Positions 42,533 to 55,404 of a DNA stretch of 64,000 nucleotides are shown here, in pieces. A model generated the notes under the pieces. The model was not told the DNA's origin. It ran no database searches and saw nothing but the letters and a program-made list of their open reading frames with translations. Position 1 is the first letter of the stretch; every line of letters begins with the position of its first letter. The DNA lies in contig JALGQZ010000011.1 of the NCBI GenBank assembly GCA_023105745.1, forward strand, positions 14,041,975-14,105,974. The letters are read 5' to 3'. Made by a program: the position numbers and the translations under genes. The DNA comes from Austropuccinia psidii. Lineage: Eukaryota; Basidiomycota; Pucciniomycetes; Pucciniales; Sphaerophragmiaceae.

Positions 42533-42552
42533 CCTGGCATTGAACCCCACTA
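42533..42552 (-). repeat. Harbinger-like right TIR
   Basis: CCTGGCATTGAACCCCACTA, the inverted match of 8385-8402. Repeated GAGCTGGC motifs lie inside it at 42450-42475. Confidence 0.65.
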
Positions 42553-44870
42553 TTTCTATCAAATCTTGGATCATTTTAAAGCATATTTATCTAAATCAGC
42601 CTTGTCCTTTTCCTACTATAGCTTGTGGCTTATTTACAAATCCATCCTCTCAATCAAATCTTCAATTAGGTCTTGGGAAATAAAAAATTTCAACCCATTG
42701 TTATGATAAATTCTTTAATATTAATGAAATTAATTTAGTGAAAGTATTCAAATTCTTTTTTTCTTCATTCATTCCTTTTCTTAACTTACCTTTCATTTAT
42801 TATTATTATTTTAGTGAGAAAATTCAAGAAAAAACACTCTAACTCCTTATCATCTAACTGTCAAAAAAAACGGTTGCATCATCTTAATCTCAGCTATCGA
42901 TCCATCCAATCTATTAATCACATCAAAACATCCTAGCATTGAGTGAAACCCTTATGATTTATGTCAGCCGTGAGGTATATTTTACATACCCGAATAGGCC
43001 ACAATTATCTTAAAAACATATTCTGAACTATGCATAACCCATAAGTCATGCATATATTCAAAATTCATCATTTTTGATTTCAGAAAAGATGAATAACTTT
43101 TTATTGAGTAAGTAAATCTATTAATTTAAGGCCAGATTTGGATTCTACACATACATTAACCTAGGGTAGCTCCATAGAGAGAATAAGCTCAAATCAACTC
43201 TTTGAGGTGGTAATATGGAAAATACTTCAATACCACATCATCAATCCCACATAAAAGATCCGTAAAAAGTTTTGTTTTTGTCTATTTCATGCCAAAATAA
43301 TGGGAATGTGAGAAATACCATGTTATATATACACTAAGAATAGTGTTATGCATGTTTTGGGAACCTAATATTATGGTATTCCTACATGCACCTTTGGTAC
43401 ACCCATAGTGGATATCTCGCATGAAGCTTAAAATTCTATTTTGATGTAAAAAATAGGCAAGGGGACAAAAGACATCAAACAGAGCCAGGGTACCCAACTT
43501 CTGAGGCCTCTGAGGCGTGGACAGCTCCAAAGCTTGGATCCATGGCTGATCTTGGCCCAATTAGTAAACTAAAACCTTTTGGGAACTTGGTTACCATGTT
43601 ACAACTTCAGTAAATCATAAGAAAATAGCAAATAACCTGCTATTTTGATGTGCCAAGGTGGTAAAGAACAACTTAGACACCTGTAACAAGTCAATTATTA
43701 ATGACTTACCATGGATAAGCCCCTAAAGAGTAATTAAAACCTTTTTTTGACTAGTATCCATTGATTTACCTCATAGCAACCAGCCATATACTGCTATTTG
43801 CAATTCTACATAGAAATGAGGTAAAAACGTCAAAAATTCATTAAAAATACAATTCTTAATTAATCTTTCTGAAACTTTCAGGACCAATTAAGAACTGTAC
43901 AGTTCATATAAAAACCAAAAATAATTATACTTTAATATGTAAAATTAAAAGTTTTACTTACAGTCCATTTTTGATGATTCCAAGTGAAACACAGAATCTT
44001 TAAAAATTTACAGAAAATATATTCTGTGATAAAATTTCCAATAACATTTATAACTTTGAGAAATAAATGATTCTTTTTGAATAAAAGAAGATTTACAGTT
44101 GTTACTCTGTTTATTCTTAACCATAAATGGGTTGGTAGTCAGGTCAAAGCCTCAATTAAGTAATTATGATAATCTTACGCGACAACAGATGATGCAATCA
44201 ATAATCCAAAAAGGTTTATTGTTTTCTCACTCACTGGGCTTTGAGCTTTCTCCATGGAATGCCTCTGTGAGCTGTCTTATACTTAAAAGAGGCCTCCTCT
44301 TGCTGTTTTTTCCAAAGAATCACATTATTATATTATACCTTTATTACCAAACAAGTAAGTATTAGTTAAAACTATTTCTTAAGTGCTTTATTCTTTCAAA
44401 CATAAATCAGAAAGGTTTGAAATCATAGAAATCAACTATATATTTACTTGTAATACTGTTATAAATCAATTCTGATCCATTAAATCCACAATTCCATGTC
44501 AAATTTCCCTACAATTATCTTCTAAAAGGTTCATTGCATTAATAGTGAGTAATTTATCTCAATTCTTAAAGTTTTTCTCTAGTAATAGTTTTCTTCAAGA
44601 ATCATCTTTATAATTCTTCTCGTAAGAGATAATTATATATTAAAATAATTTTATTATTTTAATAAAAGAAGTTTTTATTATTAAATTCTTCTTGTAATTG
44701 ATTCTTTTAGACAATTACTGCTTACTGTTAAAATCACGAGTAGTGTATAACATGTAAAAAAAAGAATTATTTAATTATTTAGATGTGGTTATAATGATTT
44801 TTTATTATTATATTTCATAAGAACAGTCATAGTACTGTTGACTAATAGTAATATTATCAACAGTTTCATA
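42553..44870. other. AT-rich stretch without a supported gene
   Basis: Short frames only (for example 43560-43282 minus and 44099-44365 plus), none with a family I recognise. The frame at 44099-44365 could belong to an upstream exon of the tRNA ligase copy, but its residues do not show it. Confidence 0.5.
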
Positions 44871-44879
44871 GACACATCT

Positions 44880-46438
44880 TACAATTTAGATCAACCTCAA
44901 ACTCATTCTTTGATTGCTCAATGTTGGCCCTATTGTCATCTTAATTCTGTCTTTCTAACTAGGCTTCAATTAGCCTAAGCACTTTGGGATGCTAACACAA
45001 CCGCTATTGCTGAATTAACCAATAAAGTATTTGAGGAACATTTCATTCAAACTCCTTCTAACCAAATAGGCCTAAATATTCATGGAATTAGTCTTAATAT
45101 ACCTCAATTCACTACTTACCCCCCAAGTGTAGTCACTCAATGCCCAAAAAATTGGGGTTTTAATCAAACTCCGTATATCACTTCAAATAGCTTAAAGGAA
45201 GTTAAAGATCATTTCTCTCAAATTCAAATTGATGGTTGGCCCAATCTTCATATCCCTCTTGAAGGTATATTTGTCAGAGCTTCTCCTAATCAAACTACCC
45301 TTGACTCACTTAAAGATCCTCCCCCTGAAATTGTTTGGAAAGTAAAGTTTGAAGAACCTTATCTAACTTATCAAAAATGGAGAGAAATCCCTAGAAAAAT
45401 CCATAGCAAAATTCAAAACTTGGGTCAAACATGGATTCAATCCTCTTCTCATCTATCATCCAACCCTTTTTCCATCTCAGATTCTAATCAATTAGCTAAA
45501 TCACTCAATTTAAACTTAAACAAAATTCATGATTTAGAAGCTAAAATGTATATCCATTGGGTCATTCAAGAATTAATTCATTATCCTCAAACATTTGAAT
45601 CTTGGAAAGATAATTGCAGTATCAATAGCTCACGTGAAGTTTGGATTCTGCTCAAATCATCTTGGATCAACTTAATTCAAAGTCTCAAATAACCTCCTTT
45701 AATTCAAAAAAATCAAAATAATATGAAATTTAACAAAACATTGATAATTCCAATTGGAATCCCTGGGATCACGTTTTTTTTGTTTACTTGATTAAAAGAA
45801 TTTTGATCACTTTTTTTCTTTAGGTAAAACATCACTTGGGATTGCATTGAAAACATTATTCCAATTCTCAGATACCCAGAGTGATAACATAACTACAAAA
45901 AAGAACTGGCCCAGATCTTATTGAAAACACCAAAAACTTATTGTTAGATGAAAAAGCCCCAAAGTTAATAATTGCCAACAAAAATAATCACCTAAAGACT
46001 CATTGCCAAGCTTTGGTTCAATTAACTCAGAAATTAAGCCAAGGTATTCATTTAAAATTTGGAAATAGTAAAAAATCTCCTTGAGAAACAAAATTCCTTC
46101 AATTAAACACTCAATTGATTGGTTTGATATGGGATTTCAATCATTATTCACTAGCCGAATCACATCAAATTTCTCTTCAAAAAATCATTGAATTTGGTGA
46201 AAACCATCAACCTCTTAAACCAGAATTAACTATAGGTGGTATGGAAGCTCATGCTGCCATCGTAAAAGGATTTATTCAAGAAGTTCAGGAATTCAAACCA
46301 TCCATTAAGCCTGATTATGCATCCTTTCATCATGTCATCAAATTAAACTTTAATGAGTATTTCGAAGAAACTGTAAGGTGTGGATATGAAACTTTGATTA
46401 AAAATCAAGTACTTTTCCTGTCCTCAAAATTTGTATAA
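44880..46438 (+). pseudogene. TRL1: fungal tRNA ligase (Trl1-like), broken partial copy
   Basis: The plus-strand frame near 44880-45692 shows the adenylyltransferase pattern of fungal tRNA ligases: TTAIAELTNKVFEEHFI, IGLNIHGISLNIPQF, NWGFNQTPYI, LEGIFVRAS and FEEPYLTYQKWREI. After a stop at 45690-45692 the same frame gives TLIIPIGIPG. An AG acceptor at about 45823 is followed by KTSLGIALKTLFQF, so G-x-P-G-x-G-K-T of the kinase domain spans an intron whose donor is not convincing. LIIANKNNHLKTH follows, as in the kinase. Damage: TAA near 44980, a frameshift in the A-run near 45900 and TGA near 46082. No cyclic phosphodiesterase domain is seen. Trl1 joins tRNA halves after intron removal and HAC1 exons. 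Confidence 0.6.
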
Positions 46439-46583
46439 GATAAAAAATTAATTAAAAATAGAAAGAAATATTATTCTTAAGATAAAACATGCCAATGTTA
46501 CTTTTTATATCTTTATTAGTATAAAACTATAATATTATAAAGATTTATTGTTTTACCAACAATACTCTAAAAGAGATATTTAA
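46439..46583. other. spacer between tRNA ligase copy and Gypsy-2 LTR
   Basis: AT-rich, no features visible. Confidence 0.4.
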
Positions 46584-47261
46584 TGCTACAAACAAAATTT
46601 CTTCAAGAGAAATTTCAATTGGAAGTGATTGAGCAAAGAACTGAAAGCAACTAATTGAAGAACAAAGTCTTTAAAAAGAATTATAAAGAGGAAACATGCC
46701 CGAAAGTGACCAGAGTGAATTTGGAAACAAAGTGACAAAGTTAACAGTGATGAAATGATGAAAGATGCTTTAAATCACTTTTGGGGTGGTTCAGGGGTAA
46801 AAATGATTATAAGAGTTACAAAAAATGATTACAATGATTTTTTCACGTGGTTAAAAGGTTCAAAATGATTTAAAAAGGGTGGTTGGAATCTTTTATTGAT
46901 TGGTTTAACAGTGTTTAAACTAATTATAAAAGGAAAAGATTCTAACATGAAGAGAAAAGTGGGGCAAAGAAGAAATTCTTTTATAGCCATCAATTTTCTT
47001 ACTCCAAAAGTGAAATTTACTCTTGTCAGTCGTGAAAAATAGTCTGAAAACAGAAATGCAATTATGGCATCATTGAACCCTGGTTTAGACCAAAAAGGGC
47101 TGGTTTAAGCCATTTTTAGCCATTTTAGACCCTTAAATCAGCCATTACTATAGCAATACCTGGTCTACAGCCTTCAAAGAACGTCAGAATGTGTATAAGA
47201 GGTGTAGAAATCAGTTAAAACCGTTTTTACTAACATTGTTTCAACTTAAGGGTAGTTTTAC
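46584..47261 (-). repeat. Gypsy-2 3' LTR, left fragment
   Basis: It matches the inverted LTR at 63,330-64,000 over its whole length and ends at the Gypsy-1 insertion TSD TTTAC (47257-47261). The inverted copy reads on from this target (GGTAGTTTTA) without interruption, which proves the break. Confidence 0.8.
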
Positions 47262-49250
47262 TGTAAGGTTTGACTATGAAACAATAAGTAAAAATTACTA
47301 ATATTTTACTTATTGTACTATGAATGTCCTTTAAATGAAATGAATAAGATAAAAATAATTATAATAATAAAGAATTATTATAATTATGGCATAAAAATAA
47401 TTATATCATCAATAAAATATGATAATATAATTTATATTATTAAATATAATATAATAAAAGAAATACATTAATATAAAATAATTAATATATTTGATGGCAC
47501 TTTATTATTGTTACAAACAAATAATAAAGGCGTAAAAAATTGTTTTTTATTAATAAAAAACAATTAATAACAATAATATTACCAATATTAAAGTTATAAA
47601 TTAATATAAATACTATTTATATTAATTAAAGAATTATTAAAAGAATAATAAAGAGAAAATTATTATAATAAGAGAAAATAACCTACTTTTAATACTTAAT
47701 ATAATAATTTTGAGATATTTGACGCCAAATAATGTAAATACAACTTATCCAAATTGTATTTACAATAAAAAATAGAAAAAATTACAAATATTCTTGATTT
47801 TTACATGGAAATGAGTTTTTAGAGAGATTTTTAACAAAAACAATTAAATAAATGATTTAATCACGTCAAAATTGATGATTATAGTAAGATGATTTTTGGT
47901 CTTTAATAATATAAGATTTTTATATATAAAGAATAAAGATATTACCTTTTTAACTGTATTGATTGAATGTTTTTGATGTGTCTGAGGGGGAAAGAGAGTA
48001 AAAAGAGCTCTATTTATAGTAAATACCTCCCTCCTAGAGTCCAACAGGCTTCTAGTAGACGTGTACTGATCATATCCACTGGAATTGATCAATATTTTAA
48101 GGTTTGGTCATGATTACATCATGATCAAATCATATTACATCATTATTACGCCATTATTTAGAGTTATCACTATAACTCTAGGTTTGATGACGTAAAAGGC
48201 TTGGCATAACCCCAAAATCCGTGGATTTTATTAGTTTTAATCATAAACTAATAGTATTCACCAATTTTATCACTCATATGACTGTTAAACTTAATTCAAG
48301 GTTACAGTGAGTGATCATAAATGATCAAATTAAGCTCAGACTTTGATCTTTAATAACCTTTAAGGCTTTCACGCTACAGCAATTCAGAGAGTGAATTCTA
48401 ATAGCTTGGAACAACCTTATTATTCTGCCAAGAGCATTTAATTACATCATCAAAACTTCATTTTTGATGATTTTTCTTGTAACTCATCTTTTCTGTTGAA
48501 ATTTAATATTTTAAACTTCAAAATATGATTTCAAGGGGTTATACCTTGAATACTATAATAAAAAATACATCATTCTTCACCAATGAACTAGTAGAATCCA
48601 ACTCTGTCTACTTTTTTTTTTAGGTTGGACCACTTTCACAACAAAGTGGTCAACAGCTCTGTTGATTTTAATCAATAATTCCTTACAGGTTTTAACCTTG
48701 TTTATAGCTTGTGAAATAAACCTCATTTCTGTATTTCTACAGTAATTACGTGATGACTTTATTTTTGGTTCATCACTCTATCATGCCTAATTCAAGAGAT
48801 ATTAGCTAAAATCCTTGAATATATGCGTTGAACAAAAAAGTGCATATATTCAGGTTAATTCCTTAAGTATTGATTTTGAAGCTTAGCTTCTTAATTGTTT
48901 TATATGTGGATATTTATGGAGAATCAAATTGTACCATTTATTTTACATGTTGTTACATTGGTTTTTGAAATAAATAAGGATTTGTGTTTTTTATAAGGTA
49001 TTATTACTTATAACTTATTAAATATTGACTTTACAGATATGCCATTGAAATGGTATATGTGTATTTTACCATGGGGAATCCAATGGTATAATTTTTTTCA
49101 CATGTTTATTCATTGGTGTTTAAGTTAAACCAAGTTTTATGCCAATTTATTGTATTTTTGTAGTTTTAAGGTACTTATTTTTAATGTATAATTATATTAA
49201 ATATTTCTTGTGACCTTTTTGGGTATGTGGTCATATCTCAAAGGTTCACA
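47262..49250 (-). repeat. Gypsy-1 3' LTR
   Basis: About 2 kb, very AT-rich, with long A/T runs at 47,330-47,700. A short frame at 48092-47844 has no support. Next to it, on the minus strand, GGTGGTAGGGAA (about 49251-49262) is the polypurine tract. Confidence 0.92.
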
Positions 49251-49368
49251 TTCCCTACCACCAAAAAAGATTTTACCACAATCTGATATGTGTAATTAGG
49301 GTATCATCCACTGTCCTACCTCTTCAATAGACTTTGTTAGTCTTGAAGCTCAATAATGCTTAACTTTT

Positions 49369-50860
49369 CTATTTCTCAGGCATCCTTTCATGTCTGAACC
49401 TTCTTAGTAGTTTATCAGCATTTGTTATATCTTTCTCAAGTAGCCATTCATCTTCTTGAGTTGAGTTTCTATACCTTACAAGGTATTCCCTTTCTTTTTT
49501 GTTTCTTGTCCTTCTTTCTTTAAGGACTTTTACTATTTTCTTCTCCTCTCCTTCTTCCAAGGGGGGAATTTCAAGTGGGGGTTTATTTCTTAGTGGAAAT
49601 AACTCCTTGTCACTTGAACTGTAAGGTTTTATCAGACTTACAGGGAGAGTTGGGTTTTTGTTCATTAGTTCAACTGTGAGTTCCAATTGCACAGCATTGG
49701 GTCCATGAAGTGCTTTTATCATAAATGGTCCTGCAAAGGAATCTTTTAATTTCTTTGGGCCTTTTATGTTATTGAAATTAAGGGTTGATACTAGGACCAA
49801 GTCCCCTATTTTGAGATGAGGTGGGTTATGACTTCTATCCCATCTTTCTTTTGCATATTTGAAAGAATCTTGCACACATCTGTTTGCATGGTGTCTTGCC
49901 TTGTCAAGCATTATCTTAAAACTGCTTTCTGTTGGATGTATATCAACTAAGTCCTTTTTGAGGGTATCATAAGGAAGTCTTGGATTACAACCTTTTTCTA
50001 GCATTGCTAGTGTTTTGCCAGTAGAAGAATGAATTGATGTTTTATATGCCAGTTCAAGAGCTGGTATTAGTGTACACCAATGATGGGTAAAACCATCAGA
50101 ATCTTTGAATTCTAGCCCATAAGCACAGAATCTTCTGATCATGTCCTCCAAGGTCTGTATCATTCTTTCTGCTAAACCATCAGTTTGAGGATGTTAAGCT
50201 GTTGAAAATGATAAGTTTGTCCCAAAAAAATTATGGAGATTTGTCCATAATGCTGAAGTGAAATTTGGGTCTCTGCCACTTATAATATTCTGGAATAAGC
50301 TTGTATGGCTAATAACTTTATTCCATATCATTATGGCTGTGTCCATAGCTGTGTCATCTTTATGACATGGTAGGAACATGGGAGTTTTGCTATACCTGTC
50401 AACCAATACTAGGCATGCATTATAGCTTCTATCTCCTCCTGGAGGTAATGCTGTTACCCAATCCATATGAACTATTTCCCAAGGGGCTTTTGGTTCTTGG
50501 ATTTGGATCATCATTCCAAATTTATTTCCTGTGGCTCTGTTGGCTTTTTGACATCTGTCACAGGTTTGGCAGTATTCTATAACATCTTTCTTCCAATTTG
50601 GCCACCAAGAGCAGGTTTTCACCCTCTCTAGTGTCCTGTCTTTTGAAAGGTGTCCAGCTGAAACACTATCATGACACTCATTTAAAATAGTGTTTATCAG
50701 GGTTCTATCTGTTAAGGCCATAACACATGTGTGTTTTGTTCTATGGTAAAGGATTCCATCAAGGAGGTGGAATCTTCCTTAATCATATGCCTTTTTCCAT
50801 GTTTCATCTAGTTTTGATGAAAGTGATGGGTCTTTGCAGTCTTTCATTAGAAGTTGGCTT
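49369..50860 (-). pseudogene. Gypsy-1 integrase with chromodomain
   Basis: The order on the minus strand is the H2C2 zinc finger (HDSVSAGHLSKDRT, CQTCDRCQKANR near 50,690-50,540), then the catalytic core with VHMDWVTALPPGGD (first Asp, near 50,470), SGRDPNFTSALW (second Asp) and, after a TAA at 50194-50196, the Glu in AERMIQTLEDM near 50,160. The C-terminal part has LELAYKTSIHSSTGKT and GPFMIKALHGPNAV. The last 60 residues (KIVKVLKERRTRNKKEREYLVRY split near 49,540, then EDEWLLEKDI) are a chromodomain, which in this group directs insertion to heterochromatin. The stop in the core disables it. Confidence 0.85.
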
Positions 50861-52725
50861 AAGATATGTCAATTTTTGTCTATCTTATAGCTTTCTTTAA
50901 CTTGGTTAAAGAATTCTGTGCCAATGTCTGTAACACATATTCCTTCTATATGGTGTTCTTCTTGTGGTACCCATGCTGGATTATCAGGGGTATTTGCTAG
51001 AGCCCATCTGCTAAGACCATCTGCATTTTTATGAATATTTCCAGATTTATGAACAATAGTCATATTTCCTCTATATTCTTGGATAGCAATTTGCCATCTC
51101 AGCATATGTCTATTTGGGGTTTTCATATTTAATAGAGATTTTACAGCATTACAGTCTGTAATCACATCAAATACTGTTCCATCCAAATAGTAATGTAATT
51201 TTTCTAAAGCCCACACTAAGCAGAGGCATTCCATTTAGCTTGCTCCATATCTTTCTTCTGTTGGCTTTATCTGTCTTGAAATAAAACAAATTGGTCCTTC
51301 CACTGTTTTATCATTGATAATTTGTGTCTGGTGTAGTGCAGCACCCAGTCCTTCTCCACAAGCATCAATGTAAAGTTTGAAGGGTAGTTTCCAATCTGGC
51401 ATTGGAAGAAATGGGGAATTTGTTAAGGAATTTTTCAATTCTTCATATGCCTTGAATCTTTCTTCTGTCATTTCATAGACTGTTTTTTGGTCACATAGCT
51501 TATAAAAGGATTTAGCAATTATTGCAAAGTCCTTTATATGCTGTCTATAGTAACCAGAAAATCCTAGAAATGATTGCATTTATTTTTTGGTTTGAGGAAT
51601 TGGCTTAATTAGTACTGCTGCTACGTGATTCTTGTCTATGCCTAGACTAAGTCCGGATACAACATGTCCTAGTGCTTTTAATTCACTATATGCAAAATGA
51701 CACTTTTTCAAGGAAATTTTCATATTCACTTGGACTATTTTTGGTAGTACCCTTTATAGTCTTGTAAGGTGATTTTCCCAAGTTTCTGAGAAAACTATGA
51801 TATCATCAATATAGATAATTAACCATCCTTCTGATAATTCTTCAGGAAATATGGTATTCATCATTCTTTGATAATGGGAAGGTGCATTTTTTATGCCAAA
51901 TGGCATTCTTAAGTATTCAAAAATTCCACAGTGGACTATTATCCTCAGTAGTTTTCTGGCATTGTCTGTTAAGACATTTTGATTAAAATCTTTTAAGGCA
52001 TCCATCACTGAGATGAAATTAGCTTGTGATAATTGTGTCAATGTCTCATGGATCCTGGGTGTTGGATACCTGTCTGGAATGGTATAGGTGTTCAGGGCTC
52101 TGAAGTCTCCTACCATCCTTGATTTTCCATTATGCCAAGTTATAATGACAGGTGTAGTGACCTCTACCTGTTCATTATGTCCTACTTTTCTGAATACTCC
52201 AAGGTCCATTAATTCTTTAATGTGTACCTCCAAGCCTTCCCTAGCCCTTGGACAAGCTGGGTAAGCAGGTCTCCTTAGTAGAGGTGGGTAAGGTTTTTCC
52301 ACATTAAGAATTATATCCACTTCATGTCCAATTATGGCACCTAGTGGCTCTTTGTCAGTGGGAAAGGCATTTTTGTACTTAAATAAGAGGTCAATCAATT
52401 TTTCTTTCATTTTTTCTGTTAATTCTTGATTGAATTCTGCCTCTTTGAGTTGTTCAGATATAAAAAGTTCCTTTTCTGGAATTTTTTCTTCATTCTTAGT
52501 AACTGTGATTTGTTTTTTGTTATTTAAGAAGCCAAACTTTTGTCTTTTGTTGTCTCCTATGGTAAAATATGTATCCTTTTGGTTAGAGATATCTATACCA
52601 TAAAGTGATAAGTAGTCATTCCCAAGTATGAAGTGATTACTAGTACAGTTGTCCATTACTACAAACTCTACTTTGATTCTGAGACATTGTGAGGGATGAG
52701 GAAAAATTAGTGTTAAATCAATTAT
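50861..52725 (-). pseudogene. Gypsy-1 reverse transcriptase and RNase H
   Basis: RT includes PLLRRPAYPACPRARE, TTPVIITWHNGKSRMVGDFR, EYLRMPFGIKNAPSHYQRM and the active site IIYIDDIIVFSE (near 51,800), with both Asp present. RNase H shows [18 protein letters not shown] (near 51,360), YGAS followed by [22 protein letters not shown] and [13 protein letters not shown]. In-frame stops lie at about 51752, 51580, 51235 and 50868; all pieces share one frame, so decay is by substitution rather than by indels. Confidence 0.87.
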
Positions 52726-55165
52726 TCAAAGGGGCTTCATGCTCTCACTTGCACTACCAAATTTGACACCTTGTATTGGCATAAGTTTTTCATGCCAGTA
52801 TGGGACAATGGTTTTTAAATAACTTTTACCAACACAGGTGCAATATGCTCCTGTATCTAAGTTAACTTTTCCTTCTTGGTTATCAACCATAACAATACTT
52901 ATACTTGATTTTCCAGCTGTATATCCCATTCCTCTTGCAGGTTTGGTTCTATACATTTTGGCATCTTGTATGTTTGTCAGATTTGTGTCAGATGTCCCAA
53001 CTTGTGGTAAGTTTGAGTTAACATCCAGTACTTCATAAATTATATCATTATTATTAATTTGTGCATTAATTATATTGATTTCATCACTTTCAGAACTTTC
53101 TGACTCTTCTGTCTCTTTTTCATAATCAGATTCCTCTTCTTTGTCATTGTGGTTTTCTGTTTCCACAATTTCATTAATCTTTGCCTTTTTAAGGCAATTA
53201 TTGGCTAAGTGTCCAATACCTCCACATTTATGGCATTTTCTTTGCTCATTATGGTTGGATGTATTGGGCTTGAAGGATTCTTTTGATTTATCTTTTTTGA
53301 TAAATGGTTTATTTGGGCTTTTAATGTCCAATTTCTTCCAAGTCCTTCCAATTTTTGTTCTTGTCACTATGTGTTCTAGTGCATTAATATACTCTTCTGT
53401 GGAGCATGGTTCTATACACCTGCTTCTTAGGGCATGTTCTAGCTCTCCTCCACATTTCTTGAGTATTTTCATGTGCACCATTTTTTGTGACATTTCTGGG
53501 TACAATGCATTAAGTCTTTCAACTTGTTTCAAGAACCAAGTTAAAGGTTTGTCTTTGTCTGGGTCAAAGAAAGAATTTTCAAATTCATTTTCTATTTTGT
53601 ACCTCCAGGCATCATTATCCCATTTGGTGATTATTTCTTGTTTCCACCAAGACCAGGTATTTTTGCCATTTGTTTGCCTTATGCCATAATACCATCTTTT
53701 TGCAGATTTCTCAAATAATGAATGTAATCTTGCAGTGATTAATTCATCTGGTATGGCATATTCTTCTTGTAGCATGTCAATTGTTTTGATAAATGACATG
53801 TGGTCATATTCACCTTCTCCTGTGAATGTTGGCCATTCTTTCAATTGAGGTGCTTCCTTCATTGAAACTTGGTTATTGTCTTGGTGACTCAAGTCTGTTA
53901 TAAATGGATTTGTTAATTCCTCTTTTGGCTTAACAGGGCTTCTTATGTGAGAAAATGGTGTTGATAACTTTGGCATATTTAAGTTAGCCTCATTAATTTT
54001 ATCCATTTTTTCAGTAATAAGCCCTATTTCACTTTGAATGTCATCTTTCAGATGCATTCTTGCTTCATCACTCTTTTCCACATGATCCAAAAGTAATTTT
54101 TGGTGTGATGAAGTCTTTTCTTCAAATTTTTCTACAGAAATACTTAATTTATTTAATTTTTCTGTAAGATTGTCAATACTCACATCATAATTGATTGTCA
54201 AAGTTTTTTCTTTGATATCACTTATGTATTTTTACAACTCTTGTTGTCCTTGTATTAATTTCTGAGTATTGTCAATTAATACTTTTGGTTTATTATTTTC
54301 AATCATAAATTTTATGTTATCAATTTCTTTCTTATTTTGTGCAACAAGTTTGTTAAAGATGATAAACTGTCATTTATTTCTTGGAGAGATAATAAACTAT
54401 TTTTAATGTCTTTAAGAGGTAAAATACTATTTTTAAGTTCTGTTAAAGTATTTACAACATCAGGAGACAAGGTTATTTCTTTGGGAAATGGGGTTGTCTC
54501 ATTCTTTGTTCCTCTTTGTCTTTGAATTCCATCAAAGTTCTGGCCATGTTGAAGACATTGTCCATGGCATCTTTTTGGATCTTGGGGATGCTGTAGCTTG
54601 GGGAATATGGTTTTCTCCAGTTCTTTTTCTTGTTCTTCTTCCCTTCTTGGGGAAGTGGGTTGACTTGGGGCTTGCTGGTAGAAGCTACTGGGGCTTCTTC
54701 CTTGGTTGCCTCCTTCTTTTTGGCACGATACTCCTTGATCATTTTGATTTGAGGTTTGGATGATAGTGGATTCCATCCATTGGAGTATCTCACTATTTCC
54801 TCCTCTTTGAGAAACTTTTTCAGGATGTGCCAGGAGTTCATCACTCCTTGGTGTATTTGAGGCAACATTTCCCAATCTTTGTCTTTGTACACTGTGTAAT
54901 ACTGCTTGTACTGGCTCATGTAGATGTCTATTTGAGCCCCCTGAATGTGATTTGTACCTATCTGAGTTACTCATACTTAGTTCCAATTCAGGTTCGGATA
55001 TCATGGCCATTTCTGGGACTTGCCTTTGGGATAAGGCACTTCCTTGTGTGGATTCTGTTCCACTGGGGATATTGCCCTTCTTTTCCCTTTTGAGGAATCA
55101 ATTGTACCTCTGAGTCCAGCTCCATCTGATTGGATGGAGTATTGGGAGCCTCTTCTGGTAGTCAT
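52726..55165 (-). pseudogene. Gypsy-1 Gag and aspartic protease
   Basis: Gag begins at ATG 55165 (MTTRRGSQYSIQSDGAG). Frameshifts near 55,085 and 54,340 and a TAA near 54,233 break it; the following frame is open from 54201 to a TGA at 52726-52728. Features in order are Gln/Ser-rich N-terminus, a coiled-coil stretch (LTEKLNKLSISVEKFEEK), a retrotrans_gag-like part (WPTFTGEGEYDHMSFIKTI, KRWYYGIRQTNGKNTWSWW), a CCHC knuckle C-x2-C-x4-H-x4-C (KCHKCGGIGHLANNC, near 53,240) and the protease site VNLDTGAYCTCVG (near 52,860). An overlapping frame at 54919-54473 is also strikingly well conserved to what I remember in A. psidii proteins, so the true frame use in this part is unsettled. Confidence 0.8.
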
Positions 55166-55212
55166 ATTATAAGAAAAATAAGAAATAAGAGGATTTCAGA
55201 ACAGGAATTTTC

Positions 55213-55404
55213 TTATGGCAATTTATAAATGAGGTACTCACCTTCAGAGTCCTGAATGGTGGGTCCTGGAAAGTCCAATTTCTTGGCTTTCTTTCTTTTG
55301 GTAATTATTGGTGTTGGAGAACTTTGACAAGTTTCTTTCACCAATCTTTCAACAGTGGTTTGGTTGTCCTCTGTTGAGTTGTCTTCAAACACTAAAAAAG
55401 ACAA
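55213..55404 (-). other. short frame ahead of Gypsy-1 gag
   Basis: A 63-codon minus-strand frame with TKRKKAKKLDFPGPTIQDSE is followed at its end by GTGAGT, a good splice donor, 50-60 bp before the gag ATG. It could be a spliced leader exon of gag. It is too short for a firm call. Confidence 0.35.

Larger units (their letters stand above)
8385..42552. mobile_element. PIF/Harbinger-like DNA transposon, split by nested insertions
   Basis: An inverted repeat of about 16-18 bp starting TAGTGGGGTTCAAT lies at 8385-8402 and, inverted, at 42533-42552. Removing the copia array (9068-39313 and one TSD copy) leaves about 3.9 kb, a normal size for PIF/Harbinger. It holds two divergently placed genes: a Myb/SANT-like protein (plus) and a DDE transposase (minus), the standard two-protein system of this superfamily. 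Both ends also have GCTCA(C/T)G-like subterminal motifs. I could not define a clean 3-bp target duplication (TAA or TTA expected), so exact ends are uncertain by a few bases. Confidence 0.7.

Noticed and set aside
43282..44365. Frames in the AT-rich stretch as host genes
   Set aside because: Short, without recognisable residues or splice partners; only the tRNA ligase copy to the right is supported.
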